A stretch of 64,000 bases of DNA from Glutamicibacter mishrai. GTDB taxonomy: Bacteria > Actinomycetota > Actinomycetes > Actinomycetales > Micrococcaceae. The notes under the pieces were generated by a model. The model did no database searches and was not told the DNA's origin. It saw only the letters and a program-made list of their open reading frames with translations. A program made the translations under genes and the position numbers. Positions 8,335 through 17,789 of the stretch are shown piece after piece. The stretch's first letter is position 1, and each line of letters opens with the position of its first letter. The stretch spans positions 372,001 through 436,000 of the forward strand of contig NZ_CP032549.1 of the NCBI RefSeq assembly GCF_012221945.1, read 5' to 3'.

Positions 8335-10053
8335 ATGCCCCACGAATCCAAACATGTCTCGAAGCATGCGTTAGGCGTAGTAGCAGGCGCGGCCATCCCA
8401 GCCGCGGTCATTGGTAGCCTCGCGTTGGCACCAGCCGCGCAGGCAGCCCCCGTATCCCTCCCCAAAACCTCAGGCAGCCTTGCCAAGGCAGTCACCCCAG
8501 AATCAATCAAGGTCGCCGAAGACCAGATCAAGGCACACTTGATCGCGTCCCGCGTATCAACCCTCGGCCTTCCAGCAAAGCGCGATGTCAAGGAAATCAA
8601 GATCCCTGCAGGTGCTACCCTGTCGAGCATCGCGGCCGAATACCACACTTCTGTTGCGGAGCTGAAGAAGCTCAACGGACTGAAGAGCGATGTGATCATT
8701 GCTGGCAAGACGCTCAAGGTCTCGGGCAAGTCGTCGAGCTCGAAGTCCGACAAGGGCGGCTCATCCAAGCACAGTTCAGCAGGGACCAAGACTTATACGG
8801 TGAAGAACGGCGATACGCTCAGCGCTATTGCCGGCAAGCACAATATGAGCCTGTCCTCGCTGCTGAGCAAGAACGACATCTCGGCAAGCAAGGTCATTTA
8901 CCCTGGCGATAAGCTCAAGGTCAATGGCTCCGGCTCCAGCTCCGACAGCCGCGATTCCGGATCGAAGTCGAAGAGCAAGGGCTCTTCGTCGGGATCCGCT
9001 ACCTACACCGTCAAGTCAGGCGACACGCTCGGTAGCATTGCGGTCAAGCACAATATGAGCCTGTCCTCGCTGCTGAGCAAGAACAATATCTCTGCAAGCA
9101 AGGTCATCTTCCCTGGCGACAAGCTCAAGATCAACGGTTCTGCGAAGAGCAACGACTCCAAGTCCTCGGACAAGAAGTCGTCCTCGTCGAACACCTCCAG
9201 CTACACGGTCAAGTCGGGCGACACCCTCAGCGGTATTGCCTCCAAGCACGATATGAGCCTCTCGGAGCTTCTCAAGGTCAACAACATTTCCTCGAGCAAG
9301 CGCATCTACCCAGGTGACAAGATCAAGGTCTCCGGCGGTTCTTCATCCTCGAACTCCCAGGCTCCAAGCAAGCCGAAGGCCAAGACCTCGACTTATACCG
9401 TCAAGTCGGGCGATACCCTTGGCGGCATCGCGGTGAAGCACGACATGTCGTTGAAGGCACTGTTGGATATCAACCCTGAATTCAGCGCCAGCACCCCACT
9501 GAAGGTTGGCGCTAAGCTCAAGGTTTCAGGTTCCTCGGTTGCCCCTACCGGCGATGTCAAGCAGGACAAGATCGGCAACACCTTCGAGGGCCGCACCTAT
9601 GAGGATCACGTTGTTCGAGACGCCAACGCAAACAAGAACTACCTGGACTCGATCGACGTCCCAGGCCGTTCCGAAATGCAGGCGCTCGTCCGCTCGACTG
9701 CACAGAGCATGGGCGTAGACCCAGCTTTGGCTATGGCCCATGCGTATCAGGAGTCCGGCTTCAACATGCGTGCGGTCTCCCCGGCTAACGCTGTAGGCGT
9801 CATGCAGGTCCTCCCAAGCACAAGTGACTGGATCGCTTCCCGCATCGGCCAGGACCTCAATGTCCTGAACCCGCGGGATAACGTCGTCGCCGGTGTGGCA
9901 GTCATTGCCTACAACTTGGACAACACCGATGATCTGGACACCGCTATTGCGGCGTACTACCAGGGTCTGGCTGGCGTCAACAAGAACGGCATGTACGAAG
10001 ACACCAAGCGCTATGTGGCCAGCATCAAGGCACACATGAAGAACTACCGCTAA
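8335..10053 (+). CDS. Secreted lytic transglycosylase with five LysM domains
   Basis: Predicted peptidoglycan-cleaving enzyme of 572 residues. The ATG at 8335 follows AGGATCG by 8 bp and gives a signal peptide ending AAQA-AP (about residue 37); two upstream ATGs at 8296 and 8320 only lengthen the N-terminus. LysM domains lie at about 85-130 (divergent), 153-199, 223-268, 289-335 and 353-400, separated by Ser/Lys/Gly-rich linkers. The C-terminal SLT domain (about 443-572) has the catalytic Glu473 in AYQESGF and the GVMQVLPST motif. LysM units 2 and 3 are nearly identical at the DNA level. LysM binds N-acetylglucosamine, so the enzyme probably acts on the wall outside the cell. Confidence 0.93.
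   Translation: MPHESKHVSKHALGVVAGAAIPAAVIGSLALAPAAQAAPVSLPKTSGSLAKAVTPESIKVAEDQIKAHLIASRVSTLGLPAKRDVKEIKIPAGATLSSIAAEYHTSVAELKKLNGLKSDVIIAGKTLKVSGKSSSSKSDKGGSSKHSSAGTKTYTVKNGDTLSAIAGKHNMSLSSLLSKNDISASKVIYPGDKLKVNGSGSSSDSRDSGSKSKSKGSSSGSATYTVKSGDTLGSIAVKHNMSLSSLLSKNNISASKVIFPGDKLKINGSAKSNDSKSSDKKSSSSNTSSYTVKSGDTLSGIASKHDMSLSELLKVNNISSSKRIYPGDKIKVSGGSSSSNSQAPSKPKAKTSTYTVKSGDTLGGIAVKHDMSLKALLDINPEFSASTPLKVGAKLKVSGSSVAPTGDVKQDKIGNTFEGRTYEDHVVRDANANKNYLDSIDVPGRSEMQALVRSTAQSMGVDPALAMAHAYQESGFNMRAVSPANAVGVMQVLPSTSDWIASRIGQDLNVLNPRDNVVAGVAVIAYNLDNTDDLDTAIAAYYQGLAGVNKNGMYEDTKRYVASIKAHMKNYR
8835..9118 (+). repeat. Near-identical LysM-coding direct repeat (210-bp offset)
   Basis: The segments 8835-8908 and 9045-9118 encode LysM units 2 and 3. 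They share a 40-bp identical run (8835-8874 equals 9045-9084) and differ at only a few bases after that, which points to a recent internal duplication or gene conversion. Confidence 0.85.
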
Positions 10054-10061
10054 ATCAAGTA

Positions 10062-10110
10062 AGCGAAGGCCGGTTCAGCATCTCATGCTGAACCGGCCTT
10101 CGCTCTTTTA
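10062..10110 (+). terminator. Rho-independent terminator after the LysM transglycosylase
   Basis: A perfect 20-bp stem (10062-10081 with 10085-10104) and a 3-base loop are followed by CTTTTA. It lies between the convergent transglycosylase and histidine kinase genes; the minus side has no clear T tract. Confidence 0.9.
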
Positions 10111-10125
10111 ATACTGCTGGATGAA

Positions 10126-11613
10126 TCAGGAGTTTCGGCGCTCAAGGTCCAACGGCATGTCGATAACGACTCTCGTGCCGTTCTTCTCCCCCGCTTCCCA
10201 ACGGATTTCTCCCGAAAGCTCGCTGGTGACCAGGGTCCGGACAATCTGAAGCCCCAAGCCTTCCCGGCGAGGCTCCTCAGGCAATCCGTGGCCATCATCT
10301 TCGATGACCACACGTAGCCAATCCGCCCTATCAGTTCCCAGATACCGCTCGGCCACCAGAGAGACTTCGCCATCGCGGTGCGCTAGACCATGCTCAACGG
10401 CATTGGTCACGAGCTCATTGATCACCAGGGACAACGGTGTCGCCAAATCGGCGTCAAGCATTCCGAATTCGCCTTCACGGCGAGTTGATACCCGCTGTTC
10501 CGGCGAAGCGATCTCAACGATAAGCCTGAACTGGCGATCCATCAGATCATCAAATTTCACCGTCTCGTTCAGTCCCTTGGAAAGGAAATCGTGGACGGAT
10601 GCAATGGTTGAGACGCGACGCATGGCCTGCTCAAGACCCTGCTTGCCATCCTCGGACTGCATGCGACGCGACTGCATGCGCAGCAGAGCCGCTACGGTCT
10701 GCAAGTTGTTCTTGACGCGATGATGGATCTCGCGGATGGTTGCGTCCTTGGTGACGAGCTCTTTTTCCCGACGACGAAGCTCGGTGACATCGCGGCACAA
10801 GACCAAGGCGCCCCAACGTTTGGATTCGTTGCGCAACGGGATAGCGCGCAACGATAGTGTGACTCCGCGGTGTTCCACTTCCGTGCGCCATGGCATCTTC
10901 CCCTGGAGGACCAGAGGCAACGTCTCGTCCACGACGCGCCGATCACTGACCAACGCCATGGTCAGATCCGACAATGGCTGGCCTTGGAGCACGTCTGCGG
11001 CTCCTAGCCGACGGAATCCTGAGACAGCGTTGGGGCTGGCGAATTCGACGGCTCCGTCAACGCTCAGGCGGATGAAACCGTCGCCCACGCGAGGCGCGCC
11101 TCGGCGCGATCCGGTGGGGCTTGAGAACTCAGGCCATAAACCTTGAGTGCCCATTTGGAGCAGATCATCCGCGCTCTGGCGATACACCAGTTCCAGATTT
11201 GACGGGGTGCGTGATTGGTTCGGATCGAAATGCGAGGTGATCACGGCAACGGGACGGTTCTGCCGAACCAGCGGAATGGCCTGAACAGTGGTCAAACCCA
11301 TGATGATGTCGCTGCCGACCTGCTCGGCCGAGCGCTGGACCTGCATCGTCTCCCACGCACGATCGACCATGATGCGCAGATCCTTGCGGATTCGCTCGCC
11401 CACAAAATCGCTATGGAACGCCGTATGCGATGTCGAGGGGCGGACATGCGCTAGCGCGATATACGAGCCATCTCCGGTGGGGAACCAGAGCACAAGATCG
11501 GAGAAGGCAAGGTCTGAGACCAACTGCCAGTCCCCCACCAGGAGATGGAGCCAGTCCTCATCACCGGGTGCTAGCGCAGCACGTTGACGTAGTTCTTCGG
11601 TGATGAGGGCCAT
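10126..11613 (-). CDS. pdtaS: PdtaS-like sensor histidine kinase (GAF-PAS-HisKA_2-HATPase)
   Basis: Soluble two-component kinase of 495 residues without membrane segments. An N-terminal GAF-like domain (about 1-150) and a PAS-like domain (about 175-275, ending in LCRDVTELRRREKELVTKD) precede the HisKA_2 box EIHHRVKNNLQTVAALL with the phosphorylatable His at about 297/298, and an ATPase domain with NELVTNAVEHG and GLGLQIV. This is the M. tuberculosis PdtaS (Rv3220c) architecture; that kinase phosphorylates the ANTAR RNA-binding regulator PdtaR. No ANTAR gene is nearby here. It begins 9 bases after the GDH-180 stop, so the two genes appear to form an operon. Confidence 0.9.
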   Translation of the reverse strand: MALITEELRQRAALAPGDEDWLHLLVGDWQLVSDLAFSDLVLWFPTGDGSYIALAHVRPSTSHTAFHSDFVGERIRKDLRIMVDRAWETMQVQRSAEQVGSDIIMGLTTVQAIPLVRQNRPVAVITSHFDPNQSRTPSNLELVYRQSADDLLQMGTQGLWPEFSSPTGSRRGAPRVGDGFIRLSVDGAVEFASPNAVSGFRRLGAADVLQGQPLSDLTMALVSDRRVVDETLPLVLQGKMPWRTEVEHRGVTLSLRAIPLRNESKRWGALVLCRDVTELRRREKELVTKDATIREIHHRVKNNLQTVAALLRMQSRRMQSEDGKQGLEQAMRRVSTIASVHDFLSKGLNETVKFDDLMDRQFRLIVEIASPEQRVSTRREGEFGMLDADLATPLSLVINELVTNAVEHGLAHRDGEVSLVAERYLGTDRADWLRVVIEDDGHGLPEEPRREGLGLQIVRTLVTSELSGEIRWEAGEKNGTRVVIDMPLDLERRNS

Positions 11614-11622
11614 TGGCGGTGT

Positions 11623-14600
11623 TTACCTTCGTACGATGGAACGCAGCAGGCGAAGCGCAACGGACAAGGAAGCCATGTCGTCGCGTTCGAGGCTATTTAC
11701 TTCCTCAAACATAGTCTTCGCACGATCTAGGTTAGCCGCGTTTGCCTCTTCCCAGGCAGCAACACGCTCTGCCGGATCCTCAATATCGCCATGAGCATCC
11801 AGGATATTCCCGGTCAGATCCATAATGGTGGTGTACAGGTCATCACGCATTGCTGCGCGAGCCAGTGCCTGCCAACGGTCTGAACGCGGCAGCTTGGTGA
11901 TCCGGTTCAGCAGGCTGTCAACGCCAAACAGATCGTAGAGAACGAAGTACGTTTCAGCGACCTTGGCCGGCGCAATCGAGGTGCGGTGCACGTATTCGGC
12001 GATGTCCAGCAAGGCGTATGACTCGAACTGAGTGGCCCACATGCTGGCCCGCAGCTCTGGAATGCCGAAGCCCAAGGCCTCATCACGCCATTCGTTGAAG
12101 CGTTCCAGATCATTGCCTCGAAGGATCGATGGCAACGCCTTACGCAGCTCGGTGACCGTGTCCTGGAATCGGGTAATCGCCTCGGTGACCAGCAGTTCCT
12201 CGTCAACACGGTTAATGAACCAGCGTGTGGCGCGATCGAGTAAGCGGCGCATATCGTGATGCTGGCGGCCCCAATGCTTCAGGCTCGTACCGGCAGGCTG
12301 GGCGTTGATCGCATCGAACTGGCGGTCGAAGCCGTAGACCTCGCGCAGCGCGCAGAAGACCTTGGCGATCTGCACCTCGCTGGCGCCGGTCTCTTCCATG
12401 GCACGGAAGACGTAGGTAATGCCACCGACATTCACGATGTCGTTGGCAATCACCGTAGCGATGATTTCCTTGCGCAGCGGATGGCTCTCCAGCTGGTCGC
12501 CGAAACGTTCAACGAGCTTCTCCGGGAAGTAGCGGCGCAGGGTTTCAGCGAAGTAGGGATCCTCAGCCAGATCCGATTCAGTCAGTGCATTGGCCAGCTG
12601 GATCTTGGAATAGGCAGCCAGGACCGAGAGCTCCGGTGTGGTCATCGCCCCGCCCGATGAGCGTCGCTCCTCCAGCTCAACGGTGCTTGGCAGGAATTCG
12701 AGCTCGCGATTCAGATCAGCGGCCGATTCCAGCCACTGCATCAATCGTTCGTAGGCTGGCGCCCACGTGAGCGCAGCGTGCTTTTCGTTGAGCAGAAGCA
12801 CGTTCTGCTCAAAGTTGGTTTTCAGAACGAGGTCGCCTACGTTGTCGGTCATCGACAGCAGGAAATCGGTTCGTTCGTCTGCCGTGAGGTTGCCGGCGGC
12901 GATCTGGCGATCCACGAAGATCTTGATATTCACTTCGCGGTCCGACGTGTCCACACCGGCCGAGTTGTCGATGGCGTCGGTGTTCAGCAGGACACCTTGT
13001 CGGGCAGCTTCGATACGACCCAGTTGGGTCATGCCGAGGTTGCCGCCTTCGCCCACGACCTTGGCACGCAGATCCTGGCCGTCTATGCGAATCGCATCGT
13101 TGGCGCGGTCGCCGACCTGTCCATGGGTTTCGCTGGAGGCCTTGACGTAGGTGCCAATACCGCCGTTGTACAGCAGGTCTACCGGCGCCGACAAGATGGC
13201 CTTCAGCAGTTCATTTGGGCTCAGCTTGAGCGTGTTTTCAGGCAGGCCGAGCACTTCACGAATCTGGGCGCTGATCGGGATCGACTTCAGGCTGCGCGAG
13301 TACACGCCGCCGCCAGCGGAGATCAGTTCCTTGTTGTAGTCTGCCCAGCTGGAACGAGGCAAGTCATACAAGCGCTGGCGCTCGTCGAAGGCAACCTGCG
13401 CATCTGGATTCGGATCCAGGAAGATATCGCGGTGGTCGAAAGCCGCGACGAGCTTGACCGTCGGAGTGCGGCGCAAGCCGTTTCCAAACACGTCGCCTGA
13501 CATGTCGCCGACACCCACCGCGGTGAACTCATCGCTCTGGGTATCAACCCCGAGCTGGAAGAAGTGGCGCTTCACGGATTCCCACGCGCCACGGGCCGTG
13601 ATGCCCATGCCCTTGTGGTCATAGCCCACTGAGCCGCCCGAAGCGAAGGCATCGCCCAGCCAGTGGCCCTTCTCCGCGGAAAGCGAGTTGGCAATATCGG
13701 AGAAGCTGGCGGTGCCCTTATCGGCCGCGACGACCAGGTAGGAGTCATCGCCATCACGACGGACCACGTTTTCCGGTGCAACGATGTGCTCGCCGGTGCC
13801 ATCGGTGACCATGTTGTCCGTGAGCTGCAAAAGCGTACGGATGAAGACCTTGTAGGCGCCCTTGCCTTCTTCCATCCATGCTGCACGATCCTGGGCAGGA
13901 TTCGGAAGCTGCTTGGCGTAGAAGCCACCCTTCGCACCGGTAGGAACAATGACGGAGTTCTTGACCATCTGGGCCTTCACCAGGCCAAGGACCTCGGTGC
14001 GGAAGTCTTCGCGACGATCCGACCAGCGCAAACCGCCGCGAGCCACGGCGCCGAAACGGAAGTGCGTGCCTTCAACGCGTGGCGAGTAGACCCACAGCTC
14101 GTGCTTCGGGCGAGGGAACGGCGCGAAGTCGATTTCCTCCGGAGCGAGCTTGAAAGCCAGGGCCTGGTGCTCGGTGAAGTAGTTGGTGCGCTTGGTCGCC
14201 TCGATGACCTTGACGAATCTGCGCAGCAAGGTGTCGGCGTCCAAGGTTGGCACTGCTTCCAGTGCTTCGCTGATCTTCGACTTGGCTTCCTCGCGAGCAG
14301 CCTCGGAGGCTTCGGCGCTGAGCGCAGGATCGAAGGTAGCTTGGAACAGCTCCACGATGCTGTGGGTGACTGATGCGTTGCCGACCAAGGTGTTCGCGAT
14401 GAACCCGGTCGAGTTCGGCACGCCCAGCTGCAGCAAGTAATGCGCGTAGGCGCGAAGCATCGCTACCTGCTGCCAGGACAGGCCTTCGCGAAGCACCAGA
14501 GCATTGAGGCTGTCGGACTCGGCATCATTGCGAACGACGGCGCAGTAGGCTTCGGCCAGTTTGCCTTCGATCTGGCTGAATTCGATCTCCTGGTCGAACT

Positions 14601-16452
14601 TCAAACCCATGTCGTAGATGTAGCGCTGGCCGACGCCCTCGGGGTTCAGCTCGTAGGGGCGCTCGTCCACTACCTGAAGTCCCAGATCCTGGAGAACCGG
14701 CAAGATGCGGGAGAGCAAGAGCGGCTGGGTCACGAAGATCTTCATGCGCTTGGATACGGGCGAATCCTCGTCAACCGGTGTTGGGTCGTAGAAGGATACG
14801 ATCGGTCCGCTCTCGGCGGACTCCCCCAAGCTGGAGAGCAGATCGATGTCCTTGAGGGCGTCTTCGATCTCGAACTGGACCTTGTATGAAGCCGGGAAAG
14901 CTTCGGACCAGGCGTTCGACAGGGTGTTGGCATCGCCGAGTTCCAGGCTTGCGCGGGCGGTATCAACAATCGCGTCCGACCACGAGCGCACGGCCTTGGC
15001 GATTCGATCTTCCAGCCCAGTGCGGTCAACGACCGGGATCAGGCCGTGGCGCTGCAGACGCAGACGGTAGAACAAACGCACCAGGGCGCCGGCGCCAAGC
15101 TGGGCTTCGTATTCAATGGATTCGGCATTGAAGCTGTCCTTGAGTTCCTTCTCAACGCGCAGGCGAACGTCCGTGGAGAACCGATCGCGGGGCAGGAAGA
15201 CCATGGCAGTGACGAAGCGCCCGTAGTCATCGGTGCGGAGGAACACGGAGGTGCGTCGGCGTTCCTGCAAGCGCAGGATGCCAAGAGCGGTCTTGGTGAG
15301 ATCTTCAACCGAGATCTGGAACAGCTCATCACGAGGGTAGCTTTCCAAAATCGTGGTGATGTCCTTGCCGGAGTGCGAATTCGCCGCAAAGCCGGTGCTC
15401 TTCAATACGGCTTGAACCTTTTCGCGGACCACCGGAACAGTCTTGACGCTGGAGGTGTAGACGCTCGATGAGAACAGGCCGATGAAACGGCGTTCGCCGT
15501 TCACTTCGCCGTTGGCATCGAAGCTCTTCACGCCCACGTAGTCCAGGTACACGCCGCGGTGCACAGTGGAGCGGGCGTTGGCCTTGGTGATGATCAGCGC
15601 GCTCTTGTCGCGAGCGGTGATGCGTCCGCGCTTGGTCAGGTGCTGTGGGCCCTGGGATTCCAGCTCGCGCATGAGTCCAAGGCCGCTGCCGGAGCGCGCT
15701 ACCAGGACGTCTTCGCCGTTGATTGATTCCAGGTCGTATTCGCGGTAGCCGAGGAAGGTGAATTGGCCGTCGGCCATCCAGTCCAGCAATTCGGCAGCCT
15801 GCGGAAGCTCGACGATCTGTTCTGCATGCGCGGTCTGCGGCAGGGTCCGGGCGATATCCTTGGCGCGGTCGAGCATGGCCGGCCAATCCTTGACTGCGAT
15901 GCGCACATCGGCCAGCACGCTGTACAAGCGTTCAACAAATTCCTGCGCCTGCTCGTCACTGAGCTCGCGCGCAAGTTCAACGGAAATCCACGATTCGACG
16001 TGAGTTTCAGTCCCTGCGGAAATAAGGGTGCTCAAGTCCGACAGAGCCGCCGTGTCGCCGCTTGCCACGTGCTGCAGGCCGGCATGGCTGATCTTCACGA
16101 TTTCGCCGGTCTCGGCCTTGCGCGATACGACGAACGTCGGGTGGACGACCAACTGGATTGGCGAATTGAGCTGGACCAATGCTGCAGTGACGGAATCAAC
16201 CAGGAAGGGCATGTCATCGGTGACAATGTGCACCACCGAGATTCCGTTGTTGCGCGTAATGGCGACGTTCGGGCTTTCCGCTTCGCGTTCGTAGCCGATT
16301 TCTAGGTGTGCTGCCACGCGAGATTCGAGTTCGTCTGGCCGGTAGGCTGCCACGTCCTCAGTCGCAATTTGGCTATAGTACTCGCTCACCAATTTTGGGG
16401 TGAGAGTCGCATCCATGAATGATTCTGACATGCTGGATTCCGACGAGTTCAA
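11623..16452 (-). CDS. gdh2: NAD-specific glutamate dehydrogenase, large 180-kDa type
   Basis: Oxidatively deaminates glutamate to 2-oxoglutarate with NAD+. Length (about 1,609 residues) and layout match the GDH-180 family: long N-terminal regulatory regions with ACT-like segments, then the catalytic core around GGLRWSDRREDFRTEVLGL and VPTGAKGGFY, and GGIGTYVK later. The start is uncertain. A TTG at 16450-16452 has GGAGG seven bases upstream and is used here; an ATG at 16429-16431 (MSESFMDATLT) has a poor ribosome site; the frame is open to 16515. In mycobacteria this enzyme (Rv2476c) is controlled by GarA/OdhI, which is not in the window. Confidence 0.95.
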   Translation of the reverse strand: MNSSESSMSESFMDATLTPKLVSEYYSQIATEDVAAYRPDELESRVAAHLEIGYEREAESPNVAITRNNGISVVHIVTDDMPFLVDSVTAALVQLNSPIQLVVHPTFVVSRKAETGEIVKISHAGLQHVASGDTAALSDLSTLISAGTETHVESWISVELARELSDEQAQEFVERLYSVLADVRIAVKDWPAMLDRAKDIARTLPQTAHAEQIVELPQAAELLDWMADGQFTFLGYREYDLESINGEDVLVARSGSGLGLMRELESQGPQHLTKRGRITARDKSALIITKANARSTVHRGVYLDYVGVKSFDANGEVNGERRFIGLFSSSVYTSSVKTVPVVREKVQAVLKSTGFAANSHSGKDITTILESYPRDELFQISVEDLTKTALGILRLQERRRTSVFLRTDDYGRFVTAMVFLPRDRFSTDVRLRVEKELKDSFNAESIEYEAQLGAGALVRLFYRLRLQRHGLIPVVDRTGLEDRIAKAVRSWSDAIVDTARASLELGDANTLSNAWSEAFPASYKVQFEIEDALKDIDLLSSLGESAESGPIVSFYDPTPVDEDSPVSKRMKIFVTQPLLLSRILPVLQDLGLQVVDERPYELNPEGVGQRYIYDMGLKFDQEIEFSQIEGKLAEAYCAVVRNDAESDSLNALVLREGLSWQQVAMLRAYAHYLLQLGVPNSTGFIANTLVGNASVTHSIVELFQATFDPALSAEASEAAREEAKSKISEALEAVPTLDADTLLRRFVKVIEATKRTNYFTEHQALAFKLAPEEIDFAPFPRPKHELWVYSPRVEGTHFRFGAVARGGLRWSDRREDFRTEVLGLVKAQMVKNSVIVPTGAKGGFYAKQLPNPAQDRAAWMEEGKGAYKVFIRTLLQLTDNMVTDGTGEHIVAPENVVRRDGDDSYLVVAADKGTASFSDIANSLSAEKGHWLGDAFASGGSVGYDHKGMGITARGAWESVKRHFFQLGVDTQSDEFTAVGVGDMSGDVFGNGLRRTPTVKLVAAFDHRDIFLDPNPDAQVAFDERQRLYDLPRSSWADYNKELISAGGGVYSRSLKSIPISAQIREVLGLPENTLKLSPNELLKAILSAPVDLLYNGGIGTYVKASSETHGQVGDRANDAIRIDGQDLRAKVVGEGGNLGMTQLGRIEAARQGVLLNTDAIDNSAGVDTSDREVNIKIFVDRQIAAGNLTADERTDFLLSMTDNVGDLVLKTNFEQNVLLLNEKHAALTWAPAYERLMQWLESAADLNRELEFLPSTVELEERRSSGGAMTTPELSVLAAYSKIQLANALTESDLAEDPYFAETLRRYFPEKLVERFGDQLESHPLRKEIIATVIANDIVNVGGITYVFRAMEETGASEVQIAKVFCALREVYGFDRQFDAINAQPAGTSLKHWGRQHHDMRRLLDRATRWFINRVDEELLVTEAITRFQDTVTELRKALPSILRGNDLERFNEWRDEALGFGIPELRASMWATQFESYALLDIAEYVHRTSIAPAKVAETYFVLYDLFGVDSLLNRITKLPRSDRWQALARAAMRDDLYTTIMDLTGNILDAHGDIEDPAERVAAWEEANAANLDRAKTMFEEVNSLERDDMASLSVALRLLRSIVRR

Positions 16453-16541
16453 CTGAACGCCTCCAAGAACAAAGTTCGATGTACCCGCGCCGTTGCGGGT
16501 CACTAGTCTAATCAACCCTACCCGTTTTTTACGTCTTCAGT

Positions 16542-17789
16542 TCATGCAGACTTGCTAAATCGACGACTAACCCGTTTCTTGGGTAAATCCGTGGATTTTA
16601 TGCCGGCCAACGACCGGATTTCCGTACGCAATGAACTTTTAGGCGCTATCTCGAGTAAAGGGCTCCCTGCTAACACTGACGCACTGCAGACTGCACTGTC
16701 ATTAGGCATAAAGCCAACGACGTCGTGCATTGGACCAAAGCGGTCCCATGCTTCAATGAGTCTGCGCTTTGGGGTCCGTCCGCTGCTGGAGGCGCTGACT
16801 CTGTTGAAGATGATTTTGGGCTGCAGGCCTACCTGGGATTCTTCCAATTCGTCGATGGCACGAAGTGCGCGCGGAATGCCGATACTGTCGGATTTGACCA
16901 CCATGAAAACTTCGTCAGCACACCGCAGCATTTCGACTGTCACGGCATTGCGTTGTGGTGCTTGGGTGTCGAAGCTCAGTTGCTCATCCATCGCGATATG
17001 CGGCGCGACGTCGAGGACGACGAGGTCATAGTGGTTGCGGAAAACCGTTGTGGCTCGACGCAATGCAGAAGCCCTCACCTCCGGCCAACGGCTGGATCGC
17101 GGGATGCCCGTTCCCACGCGGATGGTTGCATCGCCCACTTGCACCAGCGAGCACGCGGCGTTGAGCCGACCAATGTCGGTGCTTCCGGAATCGACGATGC
17201 GGCATATTTGCGCGACCGAGGCGGACTCATCCATTAGCCCCAATTGAATCGAAATGGATGCGGCATGAGTGTCAGCATCTAATAAGACCACTGCTTGCCC
17301 GGCAGCGGCTGCTTCAACTGCGAAATTCAGGGCGATTGTACTTCGTCCCGGTGACCCCGGGGCGCTCCAGAAGCAAACGATCTTGCCTTGGTTCCTGGAT
17401 GCGGGATCGGCAAGGTCATGATTCGCTTTGGCTGGCAGTGAATCAGGTCTTTTCAACGATTGAACGGTTGCGGTGATCCGCTGTTCCAGGTCGGACATGG
17501 TGATATCGGCGGGAAGCTGAAGCACGTCAGGCAGCGGGTTGATGTCCACATAGCTGTCGAGCATATAGACAACGGCGGTGCCCTGGCCTATCAGTTCATC
17601 AATCTGTTCCATGGGAGGAACTTGTTCGGCATCGGCCACGAGCAGCACGTCGGCGATCGCCGTGAGGCATGCTGCAATGGCTTCTGCGATATCAGAGCAA
17701 ACCCGGGTGACAATCAGCTCGCCTTGATAGCCCTCGATCTGGCGGACGATCGATTCTTGATCACCCAACACGATGACGGAGATGCTCAT
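16542..17789 (-). CDS. CpaE/TadZ-like MinD-family ATPase with degenerate P-loop
   Basis: Protein of 415 residues. The N-terminal 100 residues look like a receiver-type fold (SVIVLGDQESIVRQIEG, VLLVADAEQVPP) and the rest is a ParA/MinD/CpaE domain (VVLLDADTHAASISIQLGL, LVVLDVAPHI, FMVVKSDSIGIPRALRAI). The deviant Walker A site reads APGSPGRST (143-151): both lysines of the KGGxGKT consensus are replaced (Pro144, Arg149). CpaE/TadZ proteins act in Flp pilus assembly or polar localisation, some with atypical P-loops. The start ATG overlaps the stop of the SAF gene by one base (TAATG), so translation is coupled. No other pilus gene is nearby, so a pilus role is doubtful. Confidence 0.75.
   Translation of the reverse strand: MSISVIVLGDQESIVRQIEGYQGELIVTRVCSDIAEAIAACLTAIADVLLVADAEQVPPMEQIDELIGQGTAVVYMLDSYVDINPLPDVLQLPADITMSDLEQRITATVQSLKRPDSLPAKANHDLADPASRNQGKIVCFWSAPGSPGRSTIALNFAVEAAAAGQAVVLLDADTHAASISIQLGLMDESASVAQICRIVDSGSTDIGRLNAACSLVQVGDATIRVGTGIPRSSRWPEVRASALRRATTVFRNHYDLVVLDVAPHIAMDEQLSFDTQAPQRNAVTVEMLRCADEVFMVVKSDSIGIPRALRAIDELEESQVGLQPKIIFNRVSASSSGRTPKRRLIEAWDRFGPMHDVVGFMPNDSAVCSASVLAGSPLLEIAPKSSLRTEIRSLAGIKSTDLPKKRVSRRFSKSA

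Noticed and set aside
8835..9440. Repeats in the LysM gene as a CRISPR-like array
   Set aside because: The repeats are in-frame protein domains of about 140 bp with coding linkers, not short palindromic repeats with unique spacers.
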